Assembly (NCBI GenBank): GCA_017578085.1
Contig: PKQR01000015.1
Span: forward strand, 1 to 25,232
Direction of reading: 5' to 3'
DNA: 25,232 nt
Origin: Bacillota bacterium
Lineage (GTDB): Bacteria > Bacillota > Limnochordia > Limnochordales > ZCTH02-B6
Positions within the stretch are counted from its first letter, which is position 1; every line of letters starts with the position of its first letter. A program made the position numbers and the translations under genes. Positions 8,055 through 15,318 of this stretch are shown one piece after another. Under the pieces are notes generated by a model. The model was not told the DNA's origin, ran no database searches, and was given only the letters and a program-made list of their open reading frames with translations.

Positions 8055-9410
8055 TTGCGCTGTCTCGTGCTGATTGGGGACCGGGCGCCCCACCCGGCCT
8101 TGGCCAAGCGTCTGCCCGGCTTTGTCTTTTCCCAGGATCTCCCGCCAGAAGACTGGACGTGCGTTTTTCGCTGGGGCGCCACCCACGGGCGCGACGACGG
8201 CTTGTGGGTCGTCAACGCCCGGGAGGCTATCCTTAACGCCATCGGTCCCGACGCGGCCGCGATCCTGCGGTTGAACAACATCCCCGCCGCCCCGGGCGTC
8301 GAACCCCGCTGGCGCGTGCATGTCTTTGACCTGCGCACCCTGGCCGTGCTGCAATGGTCCGGCCGGCGCCTGCGCCACTCCTTTTCCGGCGGCGCCCGCC
8401 TCTTGGCCCGCCTGCGCAACCTGGGCCGGCGGGCGTGCTATGCGCTGGGCCTCCACTTCGGCGCCGTGGACATCGGCGTCACCTCTTCAGGCCAGTTGGC
8501 CGTCGTGCGGGTCGTGCCCGCGCCGGCCCTGGATGCGCGCCTGGCCCGCCGGTGGGCCCACGCCATGGAAACCTACGTGGCCGCGGTGGCCGACGCGTGC
8601 GCGACGGCGGTGGGCCACAATCCCGGCCGCGAAGTGGTCTTGGGAGCAGACCCCGAGTTCATCCTGCGCAGCCGCATCAGCGGCCGCACGGTGAGCGCCT
8701 CCCGCTTTTTCAGCCGGTTTGGGACGGTGGGGCTCGACCGCGCCTGCTTCATGCGCAACGGGGTTCTCATCTACCCGCTGGCCGAAGTTCGCCCTGACCC
8801 AAGTCCAGACCCCCTGCAGCTCGTGGAAAATTTGCGGCGGGCTATCGCCCGGGCGGCCAGCATCGTGCGGGGCTACCGGATCAATTTTGAAGCCGGCGGC
8901 ACCGCGCTCAGGCGCTTCACCATCGGCGGCCACGTCCACTTCAGCAACATCCGGCTTACCACCGACCTGCTCCAGGCCTTGGACAACTACTTGGCCCTGC
9001 CGGTGCTGTTCCTGGAGAACCCCAAGAGCTCCCGCCTGCGGCGCCCCCGCTATGGTTTCCTCGGCGATTGGCGCTCGCAGCCCCATGGAGGCTTTGAGTA
9101 CCGCACCCCCGGCAGCTGGCTCATCTCACCCCAGTACGCGCAGGCGGTGCTGTGCCTGGCCAAGGTGGTAGCCACCGACTACCCCCTGCTCCGCCGCAAC
9201 GTCTTTTTGTCGCTGGCCAACCAGCGGGCGTTCTACCAAGCCGACAAGCCGGCCTTGCGGCCATGCTTCCTGCAAATTTGGCGGGACCTGGAACAGGCGC
9301 CCACGTTCCAGGAGTTCCGCCAGCACATCGAGCTGATCCGCCAGATGGTGGCGGAGGAGCGCCGGTGGAACGAGCGGGTTGATTTGAAGCGGCGGTGGCT
9401 GGCCGGCTGA
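8055..9410 (+). CDS. Putative amidoligase, phiEco32-like COOH-NH2 ligase type 2, spore-coat island
   Basis: This is a predicted ATP-dependent amide-bond-forming enzyme of the glutamine-synthetase/GCS-like fold. Residue numbers assume 451 residues from TTG 8055. The C-terminal half carries the family pattern: GADPEF at about 197 (metal-binding acid), AEVRPDPS at 243, GGHVHFS at 291 and FEYRTPGSW at 347. The N-terminal 180 residues look like a reduced ATP-grasp module (RWGATHG, LNAI, WRVHVFD, ALGLHFGAVDIG). The usual metal-binding E-x-N near its end is replaced by VVRVVPAPALD, so that half is probably not catalytic. GGGGAGG ends 9 bases before the TTG. That site can pair with CTCCCC just after it, forming a GGGGAG-GTT-CTCCCC hairpin that may hold back translation. 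The open frame upstream has no homology. The substrate is unknown. The neighbouring CotE and YheC/D genes suggest action in the mother cell on coat material. Confidence 0.8.
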   Translation: MRCLVLIGDRAPHPALAKRLPGFVFSQDLPPEDWTCVFRWGATHGRDDGLWVVNAREAILNAIGPDAAAILRLNNIPAAPGVEPRWRVHVFDLRTLAVLQWSGRRLRHSFSGGARLLARLRNLGRRACYALGLHFGAVDIGVTSSGQLAVVRVVPAPALDARLARRWAHAMETYVAAVADACATAVGHNPGREVVLGADPEFILRSRISGRTVSASRFFSRFGTVGLDRACFMRNGVLIYPLAEVRPDPSPDPLQLVENLRRAIARAASIVRGYRINFEAGGTALRRFTIGGHVHFSNIRLTTDLLQALDNYLALPVLFLENPKSSRLRRPRYGFLGDWRSQPHGGFEYRTPGSWLISPQYAQAVLCLAKVVATDYPLLRRNVFLSLANQRAFYQADKPALRPCFLQIWRDLEQAPTFQEFRQHIELIRQMVAEERRWNERVDLKRRWLAG

Positions 9411-9416
9411 ACCGGA

Positions 9417-9444
9417 ACACCCTTCGCCCCGCCTCCATAACATA
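9417..9444 (+). promoter_or_regulatory. Candidate sigma-K promoter before cotE
   Basis: CATAACATA at 9436-9444 fits the sigma-K -10 pattern CATANNNTA exactly. AC dinucleotides at 9417-9420 lie 15-17 bases upstream, where the short sigma-K -35 element (AC) is expected. The site is about 38 bases before the cotE start, immediately after the amidoligase stop. Bacillus subtilis cotE is known to be expressed under mother-cell sigma factors (sigma-E, then sigma-K). The match is short, so this remains a candidate. Confidence 0.4.
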
Positions 9445-9482
9445 CACCAAGGTCCAGCCAGGAGGAGGAGAGTGAAAAGCTC

Positions 9483-10112
9483 ATGAGCGCCTTGCGGGAG
9501 ATTTTTGTCAAGGCGGTCTGTGCGCGGGGCAAGCGGGGCTTTGTGCGCACCCACCGTTTCCGGACCAAATTCCACCCCGAGGACCTGCTCGGGTGCCGCA
9601 TCACCAACCACCGGGTCACGGCGGTCTTGACCAGCGGCGGCGCGGTGGCCGTACAAGGCTCCTACGACATCCACGTCTGGTACGCCTACACGGGCACCGG
9701 CGACGGGAGCGACTCCGGGCGCGGCCGGGTCCATACGGCGGTGGCGGTCCAGTCGGTGGAGTTTGACGAGCATTTGCCGGTGCAGTATTTGACCGGCTCC
9801 GCCGGTGCGGTGCTCCACCCTGAGTGCCGCGTGGCGTGCACCCGCCAGCCGCGCGCCCGGGAGATCGCACTGGACGCGGACGGCGTCGTGCAGGTGCTGG
9901 TGGAGGACGGGTACGCGGCCGAGGTCATCGGTGAAACCACGCTGTGGGTGCCGGTATACGCGGGCGTCGGGTCCGGCGGCGACGACAAGAAGACGCTGGA
10001 ACTCTGGGAGATCATGGACAGCGAGTTGGACGACGAGTTCGACGATGACCTGGTCGACGACGAGCTGGACGCCGGCATCGACGAAGAGCTTAAAGAGGAA
10101 GTCAACCGCTGA
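9483..10112 (+). CDS. cotE: CotE-like outer spore coat morphogenetic protein
   Basis: CotE directs assembly of the outer coat on the mother-cell side of the developing spore. The 209-residue protein (181 in Bacillus subtilis) matches along its length: ALREIFVKAVCARGKR at the N-terminus, LGCRITNH, then GSYDIHVWYAY and the YAAEVIGETTLWVPV strand near residue 150. The last 35 residues are a strongly acidic tail (ELDDEFDDDLVDDELDA). An acidic end is a known CotE trait. GGAGGAGGAG lies about 12 bases before the ATG. It sits between an amidoligase and two ATP-grasp genes, a context different from the mutS neighbourhood of Bacillus cotE. That suggests, without proof, that CotE is the scaffold or even the acceptor for whatever these ligases make. 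Confidence 0.88.
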   Translation: MSALREIFVKAVCARGKRGFVRTHRFRTKFHPEDLLGCRITNHRVTAVLTSGGAVAVQGSYDIHVWYAYTGTGDGSDSGRGRVHTAVAVQSVEFDEHLPVQYLTGSAGAVLHPECRVACTRQPRAREIALDADGVVQVLVEDGYAAEVIGETTLWVPVYAGVGSGGDDKKTLELWEIMDSELDDEFDDDLVDDELDAGIDEELKEEVNR

Positions 10113-10130
10113 CCCCTGCTGGGTGATTAC

Positions 10131-10150
10131 GAGCCCCCATCCGGGGGCTC
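10131..10150 (+). other. GC-rich hairpin after cotE
   Basis: GAGCCCCC and GGGGGCTC form an 8-bp perfect stem with an ATCC loop, 18 bases past the cotE stop and 45 bases before the next start. No run of T follows, so it is not a standard intrinsic terminator. It may act as a messenger-stabilising or attenuating hairpin inside the island. Confidence 0.4.
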
Positions 10151-10195
10151 GACCTATGCGCGGGAGTCCGCACGGGAAAGGGGATCACCCTCAGC

Positions 10196-11332
10196 ATGCC
10201 GGTTGTCCACCCCGTTCTCATCGGCGCGACGCCGCACGCCACCCGCCGTGAATTGTTCGTGCCGGCCTCCGTGGCGGCGCGACTCGGGCTTGCGTCCGGC
10301 GAGGTCCAGATCGGCGCAGGGCTGCTGCGCCAGCCGGCGCGAGCGGTGGTGGTACCCGACCGGCCGGGGCAGGCGACACCCCAGGTCGTCATGGATCCGG
10401 CCCTTCTGGACGAACTGCACGTGCCCCACGGGACCCGCCTGCACCTGCGCTTTGATCCCGAACGGCGGATGCTGCACCTTGGGCCCTTCGTCGGGATTCT
10501 CGCCCTGCGGGTGCGCCGCGGGCCCCTCTACGGCGAACATGACCCCTTCTTCCGCGCCCTTACCCGCTGGGGCGAACGGCTGGCCATCGGCGCCTACATG
10601 TTCGCACCCAGGGACGTGAACTGGGAGCGCCGCCTCGTGCACGGCTACACCTACAGCGGCCTGTGGCCTTTGGGCCGCTGGCGGCGCGGCGTGTTCCCGT
10701 TTCCGGACGTGGTGTACGACCGGATCCAGACCCGGCGCACCGAGTGGAGCGCGCCATACATGCGCTTCCGGGAGCGGCTGGCCAAGCACGTGCCGGCTTG
10801 GTTCAACGAGACCGGATTCTTTGACAAGTGGCGCATGCACCAGGAACTCTCCAAGAGCCCCGCCCTCGCGCGGCTTCTGCCCCAAACCGAGCGTTACAGC
10901 AGCCCGGCGCAGCTGGAACGCTTCTTGCGTGCGGGACGGGCGGTGTTTTTCAAGCCCATCGGCGGCAGCCTCGGCCTCGGGATCGTGTGCGTGCGCCGCA
11001 CCGCTAGCGGCTATAGCCTGGCTTTCCAGCTGAAAGACAGGGCCGTCGTCCAGCATGTGCCGAGCCTGGCCCGGGCGGCGGCCAAGGTCGACCGGGCCAT
11101 TCGCGGCCGTCCCTACATCATCCAACAGGGCCTGCCCTTGGCCACCTGGCACGGTCGTCCCTTTGACGTGCGCATCCTTATGCAGCGGTCCCAGCGGGGG
11201 CAATGGGCCATGACCAAGATGTACGCCCGCATCGCGGCACCCGGCAGCTTCACGGCCAACTTGAGCCGCGGGGGCCAGGGCGCCAGGGCGGGGGCCCTCT
11301 TGCGCCGCCTATTTGGGGCGCGGGCTGGGTAG
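10196..11332 (+). pseudogene. YheD-like spore-coat ATP-grasp protein, N-terminal 378 residues, stopped by in-frame TAG
   Basis: YheC/YheD proteins are ATP-grasp ligase-like proteins linked to the endospore coat. Residues 1-105 form the small N-terminal domain of the YheD subtype. The ATP-grasp part follows: GILALRVRRG, FPFPDVVYDRIQTRR, VFFKPIGGSLGLGI (lysine of the ATP site), YIIQQGLPLATWHGRPFDVRILMQ. At codon 379 a TAG (11330-11332) stops the frame before the metal-binding E-x-N. Directly after it the same frame continues with the missing C-terminus (11333-11617). The neighbouring paralogue has almost the same spacing over this point, so a base substitution, not an insertion or deletion, explains it. 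AAAGGGG lies 12 bases before the ATG. Either the gene is newly broken, or TAG is read through, or the base is a sequencing error. The truncated product alone should be inactive. Confidence 0.8.
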
Positions 11333-11617
11333 CTGCTTCGACAGCTTTACGCGACCGGATTGGAGTGCGCGCGGGAGATCGAGCGGACGTTGAGCGGCAC
11401 CGTGGGCGAGCTGGGGCTGGACTTGGGAATCGACCGGCTGGGGCGCATCTGGCTCATTGAGGTCAACTCCAAGCCGTTCCTGCAGATGACCCGGGAGGCG
11501 GGCTCGCCCCACATCTTGGGCCTGTCGGTGCAGCGGCCGCTGCGTTTCGCCCGCTACTTGGCCGGCTTTGAAAACGGCGGACCCGTCCAGGTCGCCGACG
11601 AAAGGGAGCGAGCGTGA
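11333..11617 (+). pseudogene. C-terminal part of the YheD-like ATP-grasp protein, in frame after the TAG
   Basis: These 94 codons continue the preceding frame without any shift and carry the ATP-grasp end: VGELGLDLGID, then GRIWLIEVNSKPF with the Mg-binding Glu and Asn, then LRFARYLAGF. A TTG at 11360 could in principle start a separate short protein, but no ribosome site precedes it and a lone ATP-grasp C-terminus has no known role. The frame ends at 11617 in a GTGA overlap with the next gene. That coupling only works if ribosomes reach this point, which hints that the break is recent or suppressed. Codon use and reading-frame integrity show no further decay. Confidence 0.75.
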
Positions 11618-12873
11618 GTATGGCGCGGGCAGTGTTGGGCATCCTGACGACTTACCCCGACGGTTCCTCGGTGCGGGGACCCCGCTGGCCCCAGTGGCGC
11701 ACTTTCTCCGAGATCATCCGCGCCGGGCGCGAGCACGGGGTCTTGGTCTACGTGTTTTCTCCCGGCGGCGTCGACTGGCGCCGCCGGCAAGTGCTGGGCT
11801 GGCGGGTCAGCGCCCAGGGGCCCCGGCAGTGGCATGCCCGCTGGTTTCCCATGCCGGACGTCGTCTACAACCGCGTGCCGACCCGTACCGCGGAAGGCAA
11901 GCCCTCCGTCCGCGAGTGCCTGCGCCGGCTCAGGCGTGAGCTGGACGGGCGCGTCTTCAACCCCCACTACCTCAACAAAGCCGTGCTCAGCCGGGCACTT
12001 GGCCGCGACCCAGAGCTGGCCGGCCATCTGCCGGCGACCATCCCGCTGCGGGACGGTGCCCGCCTGCGGCAGTTCGTGGAAGAGCACGGGCGGGTCTACC
12101 TCAAAGCCGTGGGCGGGAGCCTCGGCAACGGCACGATGGAGATCTCGCCCGGCGCGCGCGGTCGCTGGCGGCTGCGCTACAACCCCAGCTTCGGCCGCAC
12201 CCGTACCGCCTACCTGCCGTCCTGGGACGCCTTGTGGGACGCGGTGACGAGGCTGGTGCGGGGCCGGCCGTATTTGGCCCAGCAAGCCATCCGGCTGGCG
12301 AAGGTGAACGGCCGGCCCTTTGACCTGCGCCTGTTGGTGCAAAAAGAACCCAGCGGCCAGTGGCGGTTTACCGGCGGCGCGGCCCGCGTCGCCGGCCCCG
12401 GGCAGATCACGACCCACGTACCCAGGGGCGGGCGACGCATGCCCATGGACGAAGCCCTGGTCACCGCCTTCGGCGACGGCGCGGCCCGGATCTTGAGCGC
12501 CCGGGCGGCCGCCCTGGCCGAGCGGGCCGCGCGGGCCATGGAGGCCTCACTCGGGCGCGACTTCATGGAAATGTCCCTGGACCTAGGAATCGACGACCGG
12601 CAGCGCCTTTGGATCTTTGAACTGAACTCCAAGCCGTTGCGGTTCGACGAGCGGGACATCCAGCGCCGCTGGGTCGAGAACCTGATTCAATACGTCACCG
12701 CGGTCGCCGAGGAGAGCCGGCCGCTCAAGGCCCGGTCCGCCGCCGCACGGCCGCGCCTAGAAGTGCCGGAACCCCGAATCCTCGAGCGGCCGCAGGCGGC
12801 CGTCGGGCTGGCGCACATGCACCCCGCGCCACTCATCGACGACCTCGCCGATGACGGTATAAGGGGTGCCTGA
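11614..12873 (+). CDS. YheC-like spore-coat-associated ATP-grasp protein
   Basis: This is an intact second ATP-grasp paralogue, 419 residues, without the N-terminal domain of its neighbour (YheC subtype). Motifs in order: AVLGILTTYP at the start, FPMPDVVYNRVPTR at about 77, the NPHYLNK segment, VYLKAVGGSLGNGT at about 160 (ATP-site Lys), PYLAQQAIRLAKVNGRPFDLRLLVQ, and LDLGID...LWIFELNSKPL at about 330 with the metal-binding Glu and Asn. The GTG at 11614 overlaps the preceding frame as GTGA, with AGGGAG 5 bases upstream. The family part ends near residue 375. The last 39 codons (12757-12873) lie antisense over the end of thiL and look unlike coat protein. It probably forms an amide bond on a coat substrate in the mother cell; the substrate is unknown. 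Confidence 0.85.
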   Translation: MSMARAVLGILTTYPDGSSVRGPRWPQWRTFSEIIRAGREHGVLVYVFSPGGVDWRRRQVLGWRVSAQGPRQWHARWFPMPDVVYNRVPTRTAEGKPSVRECLRRLRRELDGRVFNPHYLNKAVLSRALGRDPELAGHLPATIPLRDGARLRQFVEEHGRVYLKAVGGSLGNGTMEISPGARGRWRLRYNPSFGRTRTAYLPSWDALWDAVTRLVRGRPYLAQQAIRLAKVNGRPFDLRLLVQKEPSGQWRFTGGAARVAGPGQITTHVPRGGRRMPMDEALVTAFGDGAARILSARAAALAERAARAMEASLGRDFMEMSLDLGIDDRQRLWIFELNSKPLRFDERDIQRRWVENLIQYVTAVAEESRPLKARSAAARPRLEVPEPRILERPQAAVGLAHMHPAPLIDDLADDGIRGA

Positions 12874-13749
12874 GCGGGGCAACACGTGGCTGCCTTCCCG
12901 CAAGGAGGAAGTCGTGAAGAGCAGCTCGTAGTCTTCGCCGCCCCTGAGGGCGAGTTCCACCGGATCCACACCCGCGGCCTCCGCCACCCGGCGCACGTCG
13001 TCCGAGATGGGCAGCGCGGCCAGATCGATGATGGCTCCGACCTGGCTCGCCGCGCACAGCTTGTACAAGTCGCCCGCGAGGCCGTCGCTCAGATCGATGG
13101 CGGCCGTGGCGATGCCCAGCCCCAGCTCCCGCCCGGCCTCAACCCGGGGCGTGGGACGCAGGAGCCTGTCCACAAGGCGCCTGCGGGTGTCCTCGGGTAC
13201 CTGGAGGTCCGGGCGCTGCAAGAGGAGCAGCCCTGCGGCCGCCTCCCCGATCCGGTGCGTCACGCAGATCCGGTCACCGACCAGTGCGCCCTTGCGCAAC
13301 AGCAGCCGCTGCTCCTCCACCTCGCCCAGGAGCGCGACGCTGATGAAAAGCACCGGGGCCCTCACGGTGTCGCCGCCGACGATGCTGGCGCCAAACGCGG
13401 CTGCTTCGTCGCTCATGCCCGCATACAGCCGATCGATCCGGTCGGCGCTCGTCCCCGGCGGCACGCCCAGCCCGACGGTGGCAAAGGTGGGGATCCCGCC
13501 CATCGCGGCGATGTCGCTCACGTTGACGGCCATCGCTTTGCGCCCCAGGGCGTACGGATCGGTGTCGGGGAAGAAATGGACCCCTTCCACCAGGATGTCG
13601 GCGGTGAACAGGGTCCGGTACCCCGGCGGGCCGGCCAGCACCGCGGCGTCGTCGCCGATGCCGGCCAAGAGCCCTGGACGCCCCCGCTGGTAGCGGCGCA
13701 ACTGCTCAATGAGGCCGAATTCGCCCAGTTCCTCGATGGGTCGACTCAC
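12757..13749 (-). CDS. thiL: Thiamine-monophosphate kinase ThiL
   Basis: ThiL phosphorylates thiamine monophosphate with ATP to the cofactor thiamine diphosphate. The 330 residues have the PurM/ThiL fold: GIGDDAAVL at about 30, TADILVEGVHF, NVSDIAAMGG, GGDTVRAP, DLSDGLAGDL at about 210 and GGEDYELLFT near 270. The GTG at 13749 overlaps the pyrE stop as GTGA, so thiL is translated as the tail of the pyrimidine operon, a pathway it does not belong to. A longer frame upstream is inside pyrE and lacks homology. Its last 117 bases overlap the convergent YheC-like gene. No terminator is seen between the two, so converging transcripts are likely. It ends with TAG. Confidence 0.95.
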   Translation of the reverse strand: MSRPIEELGEFGLIEQLRRYQRGRPGLLAGIGDDAAVLAGPPGYRTLFTADILVEGVHFFPDTDPYALGRKAMAVNVSDIAAMGGIPTFATVGLGVPPGTSADRIDRLYAGMSDEAAAFGASIVGGDTVRAPVLFISVALLGEVEEQRLLLRKGALVGDRICVTHRIGEAAAGLLLLQRPDLQVPEDTRRRLVDRLLRPTPRVEAGRELGLGIATAAIDLSDGLAGDLYKLCAASQVGAIIDLAALPISDDVRRVAEAAGVDPVELALRGGEDYELLFTTSSLREGSHVLPRSGTPYTVIGEVVDEWRGVHVRQPDGRLRPLEDSGFRHF

Positions 13750-14324
13750 GCCAGATCCCGGCTTCCCCGTTTTTCGAGGGGCACGCCCGCCCGGCACAAG
13801 GGGCAGTCGTCCGGATCCCAGGCGGGTGCCTCCAGGGAAAGCAAATATTCAACCCGCACGCCCAGGTCAAGCGCCCGCCCCCCGCTGCGGTCGGCCAGCA
13901 CGGCCACGCCCACCACGTCCGCACCCGCCTGCCGGGCCACCTCCAGCACTTCCCGGACGGAACCGCCGGTGGTGACCACGTCCTCAACCACCAGGCAGCG
14001 TTCGCCCGGCTGGATGCGGAACCCGCGGCGCAAGGTCAACCGCCCGTCCTGCCTCTCGGCGAACACGGCCCGGGCTCCCAGCTGGCGCGCCATCTCGTAG
14101 GCGACGATGATGCCGCCCACCGCCGGCCCCAGCACCACCTGGACGCCCGCGCCCCGAAACCGGTCGGCCAAGGCCCGCACCACCGGCTCCGCCAGGTCCG
14201 GTCGCTCCAGCAGCCGGAACTTCTCCACGTAGGTGTCGCTGTGCTGGCCGGAGGTGAGCAGGAAGTGTCCCTGCAAGACGGCGCCGCTCTTGACCAGCGT
14301 CTCCATCACTTCAGTCCCCGTCAC
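13746..14324 (-). CDS. pyrE: Orotate phosphoribosyltransferase PyrE
   Basis: PyrE joins orotate to PRPP, giving OMP. The 192-residue protein has the TSGQHSDTYVEK substrate segment, LGPAVGGIIVAYE, and the PRPP loop VVEDVVTTGGSV at about 112-123. It ends in the CPLCRAGVPLEKRGS signature of one PyrE subgroup. The GTG at 14324 is chosen because AGGGAGGG lies six bases upstream. It overlaps the end of pyrF by 14 bases. An internal ATG at 14306 is the alternative. The long open frame further upstream is a shadow inside pyrF. The stop forms GTGA with thiL. It acts together with PyrF, encoded just before it, on the last two steps to UMP. Confidence 0.95.
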   Translation of the reverse strand: MTGTEVMETLVKSGAVLQGHFLLTSGQHSDTYVEKFRLLERPDLAEPVVRALADRFRGAGVQVVLGPAVGGIIVAYEMARQLGARAVFAERQDGRLTLRRGFRIQPGERCLVVEDVVTTGGSVREVLEVARQAGADVVGVAVLADRSGGRALDLGVRVEYLLSLEAPAWDPDDCPLCRAGVPLEKRGSRDLA

Positions 14325-15318
14325 CCGAAACCCTCCCTGTCTGCACCGCCGCCCGCAGCTCCGCCCGCATGCGGAGAGCCGCCCGGCGGGCGGCGGCCGC
14401 ATAGTCGTCGGCGCTGCCCGGGTCGTCGGGATGCTCGAGACGCCACGCGTACTGGATCGCCCGCGCGGCGTTGACGAGCGCCCCGCGGCCGTCGGGAGCG
14501 AAGGCGGCGGCGGCTTCTGTCGCGCCCGCGCCCTGCGCCCCGTACCCCGGAACGAGGAAGAGGACACCGGGAAGCTGCCGCCGCAGGCGCGCCGCTTCCT
14601 CCGGCCCCGTCGCGCCGACCACGGCCCCTACCGGACCGTACCCATCCGCCGTCGGCATCCCCTCGTTCCAGCGCATCACCAGCTGTCCCACGCGCTCGGC
14701 CAGCGTCGTTGGCTTCTCCCCCATCCCCACCGGCAGGTCCTGCAGCTCCGCGCCCGACGGGTTGGAGGTCCGCACCAGCACGAAGATGCCTTTGCCCCGC
14801 TCCCGGCAGGCGGCCAGGAACGGCTCCAGGCTGTCGGTGCCCATGTATGGGCTGACCGTGAGCGCGTCGGCCTCAAGCCCTGAGGCGATGTCATCAAGCC
14901 CGCCACACGCGCCTTTCCCGCGAGCGCCTGTGTACCCCAGGTACGCCCGGGCGTAGGCTTCGGCCGTAGATCCGATGTCGTGGCGCTTCCCGTCCGCTAT
15001 AACCAGAAGCCCTCGTTCCCGGGCGTAGGCCATGGTTTCCTCCAGCGCCCGGATGCCCGGCCAGCCCAACTGTTCGAAAAAGGCCAATTGCGGTTTGACC
15101 GCGACCGCGATGTCTGCCACCGCATCGATGATGAGGCGGTTAAAGGCGGAAATCGCCAGAGCGGCGGCCTGCCTCGGGTCGGAGCTTTGCCTGCGGCCCC
15201 AGGCGATCAGGTCCGGGGGCAACAGCTCCGGCCGGGGGTCGAGGCCGACGACCACCGGCCCTCCTTTCTCCGCCGTGGCCGCGAACACCCGCGCCGGAAA
15301 CGACTCCATAGTCTTCAC
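14311..15318 (-). CDS. pyrF: Orotidine 5'-phosphate decarboxylase PyrF, type 2
   Basis: PyrF decarboxylates OMP to UMP. The sequence is the longer type-2 form (335 residues; the short Bacillus form has about 240). It shows VVVGLDPRPELLPPD at about 22, VKPQLAFFE at 74-82, the catalytic IADGKRHDIGST at 107-118 (Lys111, Asp114), VSPYMG and VGATGPEEAARLRR, with VPGYGAQG closing the phosphate site. The GTG at 15318 forms GTGA with the pyrC stop and has GGAAGGG seven bases upstream. An ATG three codons later is the alternative. In Bacillus, pyrK, pyrD and the carbamoyl-phosphate synthase genes stand between pyrC and pyrF. Here the two are fused by overlap, so those genes were never inserted or have been lost. 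Confidence 0.94.
   Translation of the reverse strand: MKTMESFPARVFAATAEKGGPVVVGLDPRPELLPPDLIAWGRRQSSDPRQAAALAISAFNRLIIDAVADIAVAVKPQLAFFEQLGWPGIRALEETMAYARERGLLVIADGKRHDIGSTAEAYARAYLGYTGARGKGACGGLDDIASGLEADALTVSPYMGTDSLEPFLAACRERGKGIFVLVRTSNPSGAELQDLPVGMGEKPTTLAERVGQLVMRWNEGMPTADGYGPVGAVVGATGPEEAARLRRQLPGVLFLVPGYGAQGAGATEAAAAFAPDGRGALVNAARAIQYAWRLEHPDDPGSADDYAAAARRAALRMRAELRAAVQTGRVSGDGD

Noticed and set aside
10131..10150. Intrinsic terminator after cotE
   Set aside because: The stem is strong but no T-run follows; kept only as a hairpin.
11330..11332. TAG as a general sense codon in this organism
   Set aside because: TAG is the natural stop of purN, purC, purL and thiL in the same window.
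11360..11617. A separate short gene starting at TTG 11360
   Set aside because: No ribosome site, and the sequence is only the C-terminal end of the ATP-grasp domain, in frame with the upstream part.
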